Assembly: GCA_949300145.1 (NCBI GenBank)
Contig: CASGDA010000002.1
Span: 186,001-250,000 of the forward strand
Origin: an uncultured Treponema sp.
Lineage (GTDB): Bacteria; Spirochaetota; Spirochaetia; Treponematales; Treponemataceae
Direction of reading: 5' to 3'
DNA length: 64,000 bases
Shown here in pieces: positions 8,737 to 16,032 of this stretch. The stretch's first letter is position 1, and each line of letters begins with the position of its first letter. Both the position numbers and the translations under genes were made by a program. The notes beneath the pieces were generated by a model, which was not told the DNA's origin, did no database searches, and saw only the letters and a list, made by a program, of their open reading frames with translations.

Positions 8737-9156
8737 TCAGTTTCCTCCTCCGCGAAGCTGATCCTTCAAAACATCAGGACGCATCAAAAAAATATCCATA
8801 TCGTTTTTGCTTTTCAACATCTCGACATTTCCCTCAAAAGAAACATCATCCGCAATTTTCAGAGAGGAAGCGGAAACGTTCCCGTTTATCGAACTTCCTG
8901 CGCGCATTTCGATTTTGTCCCCGGCATACAGATTGCCTGTCACGGTTCCGTCAACAATAATCGAAGCGGCCTGTATATAATCCACGGTGCAAACCGATGT
9001 CTTGCGGATATGAAGTGCGCCGGTTGACTGTATTGAACCGTTGAATTTTCCCGCAATTTCAAGCTCATCGGAAAATTTCAAAACCCCGTGAAAAAAAGTT
9101 TTTTCCCCAAGTATGGTATAAGCCTTGTCCGGCCTTTTATCAGAAAACAGCGCCAT
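8737..9156 (-). CDS. Bactofilin (polymer-forming cytoskeletal protein)
   Basis: 139-residue protein of the bactofilin family (DUF583). It shows the right-handed beta-helix pattern of short repeats with small and hydrophobic residues, for example GVLKFSDELEIAGKFNGSI, GTVTGNLYAGDKIEMRAGS and INGNVSASSLKIADDVSFEG. Bactofilins polymerise without nucleotide and act in cell shape, envelope growth or polar scaffolding. The start has AGGAGG four bases upstream. It follows lnt by 19 nt on the same strand, so the operon seems to run HU, lnt, bactofilin. Short charged tails flank the beta-helix core, as is usual. Confidence 0.9.
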   Translation of the reverse strand: MALFSDKRPDKAYTILGEKTFFHGVLKFSDELEIAGKFNGSIQSTGALHIRKTSVCTVDYIQAASIIVDGTVTGNLYAGDKIEMRAGSSINGNVSASSLKIADDVSFEGNVEMLKSKNDMDIFLMRPDVLKDQLRGGGN

Positions 9157-9175
9157 TTTTCCTCCTGTTTCAAAC

Positions 9176-10861
9176 TCAGTTCTTATCTCCGCGCTTTACA
9201 AAAACACGAATTACTATTCCTGCGACGAGGACCGTGATGGAAGAAAAAAGGAAAATTATCCCCCATAAATCGCCCCACAGCCTGTACAAAGTCTTTGAAT
9301 CATCGGGCACAAGCGGAATTTCCGCTGTAAGCCAGGTCTCGGAAAAAGAATCCGCCATGGAAACAATCCTGCCGTTGGGATCCACAAAAGCGGTCTGCCC
9401 GGTGGCGGTGGAACGCACCAGAGGAACCCTGTTTTCCACCGCACGGAAAACAGACATTGCCAGATGCTGGTACTGGCAGCATTTATCCTTGGCCCAGGCG
9501 TCATTTGTCAGATTCACAATGGCCCGCGCTCCTGAATTCACGAAACGCCTTGAGATATACCCGAAGGTATCCTCAAAACATATGGGAGTGGAAAATTTCA
9601 AATCTCCTATTTCAAAAACCTTGAAGTCCGTTCCCTTTTTCCAGAAGTGGGTGTCACTGGCCACAAGCAAATCGTAAATCCATGGAAAAGTTTTCTTATA
9701 GGGGAAATGCTCCGTAAACGGAACGAGATGGGTTTTCCTGTATCTTTCAGGCCGCGGTGGAATTACATTTTCCCCGGGATAAAAAACAAAAACGGAGTTA
9801 TAATCAACACGATCGACATAACCGTCCTCCGTCATTTCCCTGACAGCGTCATCATTTCCTATTACAAAAGGGACGGGTGCGGAATCAAGATAAGTGAGAA
9901 GATCAGACACAAGGTTAAATGACTCCCGGTCTTCCCTGTATTTATAATGCCATTCAATACGGGGTATAAAAGCGGTTTCAGGCCAGACCACAAAATCCAC
10001 GTCAGGATGGGCGCTGACAGCTTCATCCGAAAGACGGCTTAATTTCCGGAATTCCTCCTTATACGCGCTCAAGCCGCCGTGCCAGGGATCGCTGTTGGGC
10101 TGTATCAATGCGGCTTTCACGGAAGGATACCCGGAATAATCTTTATAGGAAACAAAACCGAAAACCAGCGTAAAAAGAAGGAAACCCAGCCAGCAGAAAG
10201 CGGATATTTTCTCTATTCCGGCGAAACGGCCGAAAGAGCAGAAAAATTCCCTTACGCAATCCGGCTTCCCCGCTTTTTTTTCTTTCATGGAATCCAGCGA
10301 AAAGTTTATACCCTTGCCTATCCAGGCTGAGGGAAAAACAACAAGGGCCGATACCCCCCAAACCCCGAAAACAGAGGCTATCTGGATAAGAACCGGCCAT
10401 GACCACAGTGAATACCCGATAATCCCGTAGCAATAGGCATTAAAGCCCAGGGTTTTTATGTACTCATAGCCGACCCATAGAGCCCACTGCAGGATATACC
10501 CCTTCCCGGGGAAAAACATATCAGCCAATTTAAGCAGAGGAACAACAACCGCCATCCAGAAAAGATAAAGGGAGGTTATCACATAAAGCGCAAGCGGATG
10601 GAAAGTCGCGAGCCAGTAAGAATAAGCGCAATAACACAAAAAACCGTACAAGGCTCCCCATAAAAAGGAAAAACCGAAAGAAGTCCGCCTTACCAGAACA
10701 AAGAGCGGGACAAAGGCAACAAAAGCCGCGGGAGGGAATCCGTACACAGACAAGGGATTCGGATGGGATAAGGCAAAAAGAAGAACCGCTGATAAAAGTA
10801 ATAAAAGATTGCAGAAAAAATGACGAGGAGAAAACCTGTGCGGATTATTAGTTTCACCCAT
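9176..10861 (-). CDS. lnt: Apolipoprotein N-acyltransferase
   Basis: Inner-membrane enzyme that adds the third acyl chain to lipoproteins. Several membrane segments fill the first 250 residues, then a nitrilase-like domain follows with catalytic glutamate in WPETAF, lysine in RYRKTHLVPFTEHFP and cysteine in TPICFEDTFG. A final membrane segment closes the protein (WGIIFLFSSITVLVAG). I prefer the ATG at 10861 (MGETNNPHRF), which has GGAG seven bases upstream and overlaps the HU stop by 8 nt; the frame extends to a GTG at 10882. An active Lnt fits the abundant lipoproteins of spirochaetes. Confidence 0.94.
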   Translation of the reverse strand: MGETNNPHRFSPRHFFCNLLLLLSAVLLFALSHPNPLSVYGFPPAAFVAFVPLFVLVRRTSFGFSFLWGALYGFLCYCAYSYWLATFHPLALYVITSLYLFWMAVVVPLLKLADMFFPGKGYILQWALWVGYEYIKTLGFNAYCYGIIGYSLWSWPVLIQIASVFGVWGVSALVVFPSAWIGKGINFSLDSMKEKKAGKPDCVREFFCSFGRFAGIEKISAFCWLGFLLFTLVFGFVSYKDYSGYPSVKAALIQPNSDPWHGGLSAYKEEFRKLSRLSDEAVSAHPDVDFVVWPETAFIPRIEWHYKYREDRESFNLVSDLLTYLDSAPVPFVIGNDDAVREMTEDGYVDRVDYNSVFVFYPGENVIPPRPERYRKTHLVPFTEHFPYKKTFPWIYDLLVASDTHFWKKGTDFKVFEIGDLKFSTPICFEDTFGYISRRFVNSGARAIVNLTNDAWAKDKCCQYQHLAMSVFRAVENRVPLVRSTATGQTAFVDPNGRIVSMADSFSETWLTAEIPLVPDDSKTLYRLWGDLWGIIFLFSSITVLVAGIVIRVFVKRGDKN

Positions 10862-11186
10862 CAACAATCTCCGGATTATCACTGTTTCTGGGAAGATCCC
10901 ATACAGCTTTTTTCAAATCCCTTCCCGCCCGGAATACTATCACAGAATGGTTTTCCACGGAAACTTTTTCACCGGTTTTGGGATTCCTGGCGGCTTCCCG
11001 GCCCTTCCGCTCCCTTAATTCAAATGTACCGAAACCGCGGAGTTCTATTGTGTATCCGTTTTCAAGGGAAGAGCGCAATTCGTCGATAAAAGATTCAATT
11101 ATGGATTTTACGGTATTGAGCTTACATGAAGACTTCTCATAAACACAATCCACCAAATCTGTTTTTGTCTTTTTTTTAACAGGCAT
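10854..11186 (-). CDS. HU/IHF-family DNA-binding protein
   Basis: Histone-like DNA-bending protein. The HU fold is clear: KTDLVDCVYEKSSCKLNTV, the FGTFELRERK turn after ELRG, and the arm RNPKTGEKVSVENHSVIVF. About 18 extra residues extend the C-terminus (DLPRNSDNPEIVDG). The start is uncertain. MPVKKKTKTD at 11186 fits the family, but no Shine-Dalgarno sequence precedes it; the frame stays open to 11252 with an N-terminal stretch unlike HU. It overlaps lnt by 8 nt. HU or IHF subtype cannot be settled by eye. Confidence 0.9.
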   Translation of the reverse strand: MPVKKKTKTDLVDCVYEKSSCKLNTVKSIIESFIDELRSSLENGYTIELRGFGTFELRERKGREAARNPKTGEKVSVENHSVIVFRAGRDLKKAVWDLPRNSDNPEIVDG

Positions 11187-11292
11187 ATTATCAAGGACAG
11201 AAAACGCGGCACAATTTTCCGGATGAGGAACAAAAATCCGAATCATCCGCATCCGGAATAAAACGATTTACCGCGAATTAAATTTGAGAAAA

Positions 11293-11568
11293 TTATTTTG
11301 CAGCGAAAGTGACGTTATAAAGCTTCTGCATACGGGATTTTTTACGGGCAGCAGCATTTTTGGCGATTATACCTTTCCGGGCGGCTGTATCCAGTTCCTT
11401 GGTAAGTTCCCTGAGACGGGCGGATGCTTCCGCGGAATCCTTTGCGGTTACGCTTGCAAGATATTTTTTTGCGCATGTGCGTACAGCACTCTTTACTGAT
11501 TTATTCCGCAGTCTGCGCACTTCACTTTGTTTGTGCCGTTTTTCAGCAGATGAATTCTTAACTGACAA
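11293..11568 (-). CDS. rpsT: 30S ribosomal protein S20 (TTG start)
   Basis: Primary 16S-binding ribosomal protein bS20. The sequence SSAEKRHKQSEVRRLRNKS, then VRTCAKKYLASV and the lysine/alanine-rich end (IIAKNAAARKKSRMQKLYN) are diagnostic. The best start is TTG at 11568: GGAGG lies 8 nt upstream, while an upstream TTG at 11586 has none. A UUG start for rpsT is also used in E. coli, where it contributes to autogenous control, so the rare codon may be functional here. Its promoter is TTGACG, 17 nt, TATATT. The gene is transcribed alone. Confidence 0.95.
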   Translation of the reverse strand: MSVKNSSAEKRHKQSEVRRLRNKSVKSAVRTCAKKYLASVTAKDSAEASARLRELTKELDTAARKGIIAKNAAARKKSRMQKLYNVTFAAK

Positions 11569-11613
11569 AAGAAAACCCTCCGACAAAATTAATCATATAA
11601 ATAATGTAGATAA

Positions 11614-11642
11614 AATATATAGAAAGAAGTGTCTCTCGTCAA
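11614..11642 (-). promoter_or_regulatory. Promoter of rpsT
   Basis: Minus strand TTGACG (11637-11642), 17-nt spacer, TATATT (11614-11619), about 40 nt upstream of the TTG start codon. Confidence 0.7.
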
Positions 11643-11698
11643 GAGGGTGAAAAAACTGTACACTACTGAATCAGCAATACACACACAAGGACAAAATA

Positions 11699-12181
11699 AT
11701 GCTTTTCGACAACAAAGAAAAAGAATATCTGCTTTCAATTTTAAAATCAGAGCCTGAAACCGTCCTCAACAAAAAACTGATTTCCCGGCTGGAAAGGTCA
11801 ATGAAGCGGATAAAACCGCGCTCGGCGAAACGCAAGGGGCTGGACTGGCAGAAAGAATGCTGCGAGATGATCGGCAGGGTCACCGGCGTAAAATACGACG
11901 GGAAAGACGACTGCGGGGAAATCCGCTCCAGGGAAAGTTCCAGAGCCGGAGTTGACATTATCATAAGCGGGAAAGCGGCTGAAAAATTCGACTGGAACGT
12001 GGAGTGCAAGAATACAAAAAACCTGTCCATCCCGGAATGGATACGGCAGGCGCAAAACAACAGCGGGGGCAGGGATAACTGGCTCCTGTTAATCAAAAGC
12101 CAGTCCATCCCCGGAAAAAAAATAGCGGTCATGTCATTTGACAAATTTGAACAGATAACAAAAAAACTGTGCGGCGGCTGA
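11699..12181 (+). CDS. Putative PD-(D/E)XK-fold nuclease, hypothetical
   Basis: 160-residue basic protein of unknown function. The middle has the spacing of a restriction-endonuclease-like core: ESSRAGVDIIISG supplies the aspartate and WNVECKN the E-x-K pair, with a glutamate in an earlier helix (WQKECCEMIGRVTG). It then continues with an amphipathic segment (SIPEWIRQAQNNSGGRDNWLLLIKS) like the later strands of VRR-NUC or Holliday-resolvase-like phage nucleases. No restriction methylase is nearby, so a housekeeping or remnant role is possible. The start at 11699 has AAGGAC upstream. Fold assignment is an inference from motif spacing only. Confidence 0.55.
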   Translation: MLFDNKEKEYLLSILKSEPETVLNKKLISRLERSMKRIKPRSAKRKGLDWQKECCEMIGRVTGVKYDGKDDCGEIRSRESSRAGVDIIISGKAAEKFDWNVECKNTKNLSIPEWIRQAQNNSGGRDNWLLLIKSQSIPGKKIAVMSFDKFEQITKKLCGG

Positions 12182-12194
12182 AAAAAAAGCGCTA

Positions 12195-12223
12195 TTGACT
12201 TTAAGTCGATTTCTATATATCTT
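12195..12223 (+). promoter_or_regulatory. Promoter of small zinc-ribbon gene
   Basis: TTGACT (12195-12200), 17-nt spacer, TATCTT (12218-12223), followed by a 5' leader of roughly 25 nt ending in a GAGGTGG ribosome binding site. Confidence 0.7.
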
Positions 12224-12255
12224 TATTTAAGATTCAGAATAGAGAGAGGTGGAAC

Positions 12256-12426
12256 ATGGGAGCAGCGAGTAAGAACTCACGTACATCGGTTACAACACAT
12301 AAATTTTTCTGTCCCTGCGGTGGCGAAATTGTTATGAAAACTTTGTTTGAAAGCGGAAAGCTCAAAAATGTAGCCGAATGCAACAAATGCAAACGCACGG
12401 AACGCAGACCGAAAGACTTCAAATAA
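12256..12426 (+). CDS. Small zinc-ribbon protein, 56 residues, unknown
   Basis: Short gene with all the marks of a real one: promoter, GAGGTGG Shine-Dalgarno 5 nt before the ATG, 56 codons, and a strong terminator. The protein is basic and begins MGAASKNSRTSVTTHKFF. It has two cysteine pairs, CPCGG and CNKCK, about 22 residues apart, giving a zinc-ribbon pattern like that of ribosome-associated or RNA-binding mini-proteins. The ending ERRPKDFK resembles the C-terminus of ribosomal zinc proteins such as L33 in style only. I do not recognise the family. Its own promoter and terminator suggest strong, independent expression. Confidence 0.8.
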   Translation: MGAASKNSRTSVTTHKFFCPCGGEIVMKTLFESGKLKNVAECNKCKRTERRPKDFK

Positions 12427-12452
12427 CAAGCGGAAGCGTTCGCCGTATAAGA

Positions 12453-12490
12453 GCCGTTCCCGGACAACAGTTCGGGCAGCGGCTTTTTTT
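12453..12490 (+). terminator. Intrinsic terminator after zinc-ribbon gene
   Basis: GCCG..CCCG (12453 on) pairs with CGGG..CGGC (12473-12483), followed by seven T. It reaches the end of the convergent plsC-like gene. Confidence 0.85.
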
Positions 12491-13268
12491 ATGCTTTGGA
12501 AGAGGCCCCGCCTGTATTCCCGTTGTCCGAACGCCATTCCTCCAGCTGTTTTTGGATTAATTCCCGGGCGTTTTCAAGAACGGCGACCTGTTCCTCTTTT
12601 CCGCGGGGAGGATCATATACTTTCAAAAGCTTCACCCTGTAAAAACCATTCTTCAGACTGCATATTATGCCCTTCAAATCGGAATACCGCCAGCCGCCGT
12701 CCACAGCAAAAACAGCCACAGGCATAGGAGCGTCATCCAAAAACCGCCTGAAACCGGCTGCATGAAAACGGCCAAGGCTGCCGTCTTTGGACCTTGTTCC
12801 TTCCGGGAAAAGGACGGGTATCCATTTGTTTTCGACGACCCTTTCAGCGAATTTATCTATTGATTCCATGACTTCAGAGGCATGGCCCCCGCGGACAACG
12901 AGGCAGTGGCCGTCACTTTTAAGCATCGGTGCAACTACCGGAATATTTTCAGCGAGTTCCGCCTTGGCGATAAAACGGAGTCTGGAACCTCCGAGATGGG
13001 CCATAAGAACCGGAATGTCCATCAGACTTTGATGGTTGGAAATTATCATGCAGCGCGGAGGAATTTTTTTCTTTTCGGACGGATCAGCGTAGAATTTAAA
13101 ATGGAAATACGTCCTGAAAATTCTGATAAGACGCACAGAAAAATAATCGGCCACCCATTTATTCAGCCTGCGGCAGAGAGACAGGCTCACAGAGTAACAA
13201 AAGCCCAGCATCAATGCGGTAAACCCGATGTATGAGAATGTAAAAACAACGGCAATATAATAAAACAA
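12489..13268 (-). CDS. plsC: 1-acyl-sn-glycerol-3-phosphate acyltransferase
   Basis: Phospholipid-synthesis enzyme that acylates lysophosphatidic acid. The catalytic HX4D motif is NHQSLMD, and the substrate-binding FPEGTRS motif follows about 80 residues later. One or two N-terminal membrane segments (YYIAVVFTFSYIGFTALM) anchor it. I choose the TTG at 13268 because GGAGG lies five bases upstream; the frame also offers a TTG at 13280, but that would sit on the Shine-Dalgarno itself. It lies 30 nt downstream of the helicase gene on the same strand. Confidence 0.88.
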   Translation of the reverse strand: MFYYIAVVFTFSYIGFTALMLGFCYSVSLSLCRRLNKWVADYFSVRLIRIFRTYFHFKFYADPSEKKKIPPRCMIISNHQSLMDIPVLMAHLGGSRLRFIAKAELAENIPVVAPMLKSDGHCLVVRGGHASEVMESIDKFAERVVENKWIPVLFPEGTRSKDGSLGRFHAAGFRRFLDDAPMPVAVFAVDGGWRYSDLKGIICSLKNGFYRVKLLKVYDPPRGKEEQVAVLENARELIQKQLEEWRSDNGNTGGASSKA

Positions 13269-13297
13269 TTTCACCTCCAAACAAAAACCGGAAACCG

Positions 13298-15802
13298 TCA
13301 GCTGTATAAAAAATCCTCGATTGCCGTCATAACCCTTTCAAAGGATCCGTTTACCCGCCGGGTCTCCGGTATGCTATCCAAAAACACACGTCCATAGCGT
13401 TTTACAGTTATACGTTTGTCAAGAACAGTGATTATGCCTTTATCTGTTTTCTTTCTCATAAGCCTGCCGAAACCCTGGCGGAATTTTATGACGGCATCAG
13501 GCAGACTCAGTTCCATAAACGGCACCCCGCCTTTTTTTTCTATCTGTCCGCACCTGGCCTCAAAGACGGGATTATCAGGCACGCGGAAAGGCAGTTTCAC
13601 TATGATGACATGCTGAAGCGTTTCACCGGGAGCATCAACACCCTCCCAGAAAGAATCGGTGGCGAAGAGAACGCTCGTCTTATCTTCCCTGAAAGACGCA
13701 AGAAGCCTCGCCCGGTCATCCTCACCCTGTTGAAGAATATTTATGCCGCTTCCCGCTAATCTGGCCCTGGCTTGAAGACAACAGGAACGCAGGGACTCAT
13801 AGGAAGTAAACAAAACCAATGCCGAACCGGAGGAAATTTCTATCAGCCCGGGGATAACATCTTCGATATAAGCCTGGAAAGATTTTTCTTCCGGGAGAGG
13901 TCCTTCATCAGGAAGCGCCAGAAGAACGTTTCTGTCATAAGGAAAAGGCGAATCATAAACACCTGAGATAAGCCGGTCTTTTTGAACGAGAGAGAGCCCG
14001 GTCCTATTCATCCAGAAACTGAAATCCGAGCTTATCCTCAAAGTGGCGGAAACACATATAACGGTCCTGAATTTATCAAAAACGGCGGAATTCATTATCT
14101 CCGCCACAGAAAGCGGCGTTTTAATGAATTTCGGATATACAACATTGGCTGTCTCAGTCTTCCCGGCGCCTTTTTTCCGGCGCGTCTGATTCCGCCGCCG
14201 CTGGATGAAAGAATTTTTTTCAATCCAGAAAACGGAATCATCCTCTTCCCGGGAAAAACATGAGAGGAATTCCGACAGGAGAACCGCGGCGGCTTCCAAC
14301 CGGCGTACAACAATTTTCGCTTCCCATACAAGGGAGTCATCCGCGGCATCCTCATCCGTAATCCCGTCAAAAACAGAGCGCATGGAGGAACAAAAATCCG
14401 TCAATTTCCTTTTGAGGTTGTCCATTCCGGCGGAAACAGCCTGAAAATCATGGGCGGAAACAGTTTCCGGTGATATTCTGAGAGAAAACCTCTCCCCGCA
14501 GGCATTCAAAGCGATTGCCTCCGCTTCTTCCAGACTTTTCCGTATTGCGGCCGCTGTATTCATCGCTTCCGCGGCATCAGTTTTGGCGGAAGTAAGTCCG
14601 GCGAGAAGCTCCAGTTTACCGTGACGGCGTCCCTGTCTGTCAGGTATAAAAGAAGAAAGCTGGCGCAATATTTTAAACCGGCTTATGGACTCGGAAAAAA
14701 AACTGGTGGCGGCATTTTCGATGGAATGGGCTTCATCAAAAACAATATGATGAAAAGGCGGAAGTACAGCCGTTCCCGTATATTTATCGCTTGTGAAACG
14801 CGCTTCTATATCGGCGAACAGCAAATGGTGATTCACAACAAGCAGGGAAGCTGACGCGGCTTCCTTGCGCGCCTTCATGACAAAACATTCCGTGTGATAA
14901 CCGCAGCGCCTGCCCATACAGGAATCCGACTCTGAGCAGATGCGCCCCCAAAGACTTTCGGAAGGCACAAAGGACAAATCAGAACGGCTGCCGTCAGAAG
15001 TTTTCTCAAGCCAGGCTCCAATAGAATCCAAATCATCAGCATCCTCGTCAAAAAAATCCCTTTCCTGGATTACAGAAGCGAAACGTCTTCTGCACAGATA
15101 ATTCCTGCGCCCTTTGACCAGAACGGCTTTCACTTCTTTACCGATAATTTTCTGCACCATGGGAATATCTTTTTCCATCAGCTGCTGCTGAAGGTTTATC
15201 GTCGCAGTGGAAATAACAACCCTGTCTTTATTCTCGAGTGTCCATAGAAAGGCCGGAATTAAATAGGCGAAACTCTTCCCTACACCGGTTCCCGCTTCAA
15301 ACATGGCGATTTTACCGCCGTTGAAGACATGCGCACAGGAGGCGGCCAGTTCCATCTGGGAAGGCCTTTCTTCGTAAGAAGAAGAAAAAGATGAAAGAGG
15401 CCCTTCCGCAGACAACAGCTCGGCGGACTTTTCAGGATCTATGTTCTTTTTTTTTCTGGTTAAAACCGGTTCCACCACAACATAAATCTTTGTGGCTGAA
15501 TTATTTATAATGTAAAAACCCAGTCCGGCCTCCGCCGCCTGGGAAGCAATCTCCAGATCCGCATCACTGGGATGCAGGTTTCCCGAAGGATGATTATGGA
15601 TAAGGACCTCGGCTGTATCAACCGCAGACTGAACCACAGGAGCGGCATGCACATTTCCCCTGGCCGCAACATATATTTCTGAAACGATTCCCGCCCCGTC
15701 CAGATTGCCCACAACGAAAATTTCATTTCCATCCGCGGCGTTTATTTCGGAGGCAAGGGATGAACAAATTCCGGAGGAAATCCGGGCAAGAATATCAGGC
15801 AC
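13298..15802 (-). CDS. DinG-family Fe-S DNA helicase with N-terminal RadC-like JAMM domain
   Basis: XPD/DinG-type 5'-3' helicase fused to a JAMM domain, 834 residues. Residues 1-115 resemble RadC: catalytic pattern E27, HNHPSG with H69 and H71, S79 and D82. The helicase follows, with Walker A AGTGVGKS at 170-177, DEAH (FDEAHSIEN), and four cysteines for a [4Fe-4S] cluster (NYLCRRR, then DSCMGRRCGYHTECF). Late helicase motifs include ATDSFWEGVDAPG and the arginine-rich FRQGFGRLMRK. The start is GTG at 15802 (PDILARISSG) with AGGAG six bases upstream; the open frame further upstream only runs through the tRNA-Glu gene. It probably acts in DNA repair or R-loop removal. The role of the JAMM part is unknown. 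Confidence 0.9.
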   Translation of the reverse strand: MPDILARISSGICSSLASEINAADGNEIFVVGNLDGAGIVSEIYVAARGNVHAAPVVQSAVDTAEVLIHNHPSGNLHPSDADLEIASQAAEAGLGFYIINNSATKIYVVVEPVLTRKKKNIDPEKSAELLSAEGPLSSFSSSYEERPSQMELAASCAHVFNGGKIAMFEAGTGVGKSFAYLIPAFLWTLENKDRVVISTATINLQQQLMEKDIPMVQKIIGKEVKAVLVKGRRNYLCRRRFASVIQERDFFDEDADDLDSIGAWLEKTSDGSRSDLSFVPSESLWGRICSESDSCMGRRCGYHTECFVMKARKEAASASLLVVNHHLLFADIEARFTSDKYTGTAVLPPFHHIVFDEAHSIENAATSFFSESISRFKILRQLSSFIPDRQGRRHGKLELLAGLTSAKTDAAEAMNTAAAIRKSLEEAEAIALNACGERFSLRISPETVSAHDFQAVSAGMDNLKRKLTDFCSSMRSVFDGITDEDAADDSLVWEAKIVVRRLEAAAVLLSEFLSCFSREEDDSVFWIEKNSFIQRRRNQTRRKKGAGKTETANVVYPKFIKTPLSVAEIMNSAVFDKFRTVICVSATLRISSDFSFWMNRTGLSLVQKDRLISGVYDSPFPYDRNVLLALPDEGPLPEEKSFQAYIEDVIPGLIEISSGSALVLFTSYESLRSCCLQARARLAGSGINILQQGEDDRARLLASFREDKTSVLFATDSFWEGVDAPGETLQHVIIVKLPFRVPDNPVFEARCGQIEKKGGVPFMELSLPDAVIKFRQGFGRLMRKKTDKGIITVLDKRITVKRYGRVFLDSIPETRRVNGSFERVMTAIEDFLYS

Positions 15803-15862
15803 AAAAACTCCTGTAAAATCAGAACAGCTGTAAGATACCGTTAAAAACCATAGGACAATTTC

Positions 15863-15902
15863 AAAAAAAAAGACGCAGGGCGTCAAGCCGTATGCGTCTT
15901 TT
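15863..15902 (-). terminator. Terminator of tRNA-Glu
   Basis: Stem AAAAGACGCA (15867-15876) with TGCGTCTTTT (15893-15902), followed on the minus strand by a T tract. It lies between the tRNA and the DinG-like gene. Confidence 0.78.
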
Positions 15903-15903
15903 A

Positions 15904-15975
15904 CATCTCCTAGGGGAGTCGAACCCCTGTTGTCGGGATGAAAACCCGATGTCCTGACCACTAGACGAAGGAGAC
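15904..15975 (-). tRNA. tRNA-Glu (UUC)
   Basis: 72-nt cloverleaf on the minus strand. It begins GTCTCCTTCGTCTAGTGG, has anticodon TTC in a seven-base loop and T-arm GGGGTTCGACTCCCC. Base pair 1-72 is a G-U wobble. CCA is not encoded. Confidence 0.95.
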
Positions 15976-15996
15976 ATACTGTAAAACAGTAGAATA

Positions 15997-16025
15997 ACAA
16001 TATCAATGAAAAATAATTTTGTCAA
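15997..16025 (-). promoter_or_regulatory. Promoter of tRNA-Glu
   Basis: Minus strand TTGACA (16020-16025), 17-nt spacer, TATTGT (15997-16002), about 21 nt upstream of the tRNA 5' end. Confidence 0.72.
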
Positions 16026-16032
16026 GCAGATG

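Noticed and set aside
11699-12181. Restriction-modification or anti-phage island
   Set aside because: The lone nuclease-like gene has no methylase, integrase, repeats or unusual composition around it.
15803-16006. N-terminal extension of the DinG-like protein by 68 residues
   Set aside because: The added codons run through tRNA-Glu and its terminator, and a GTG with AGGAG at 15802 is a much better start.
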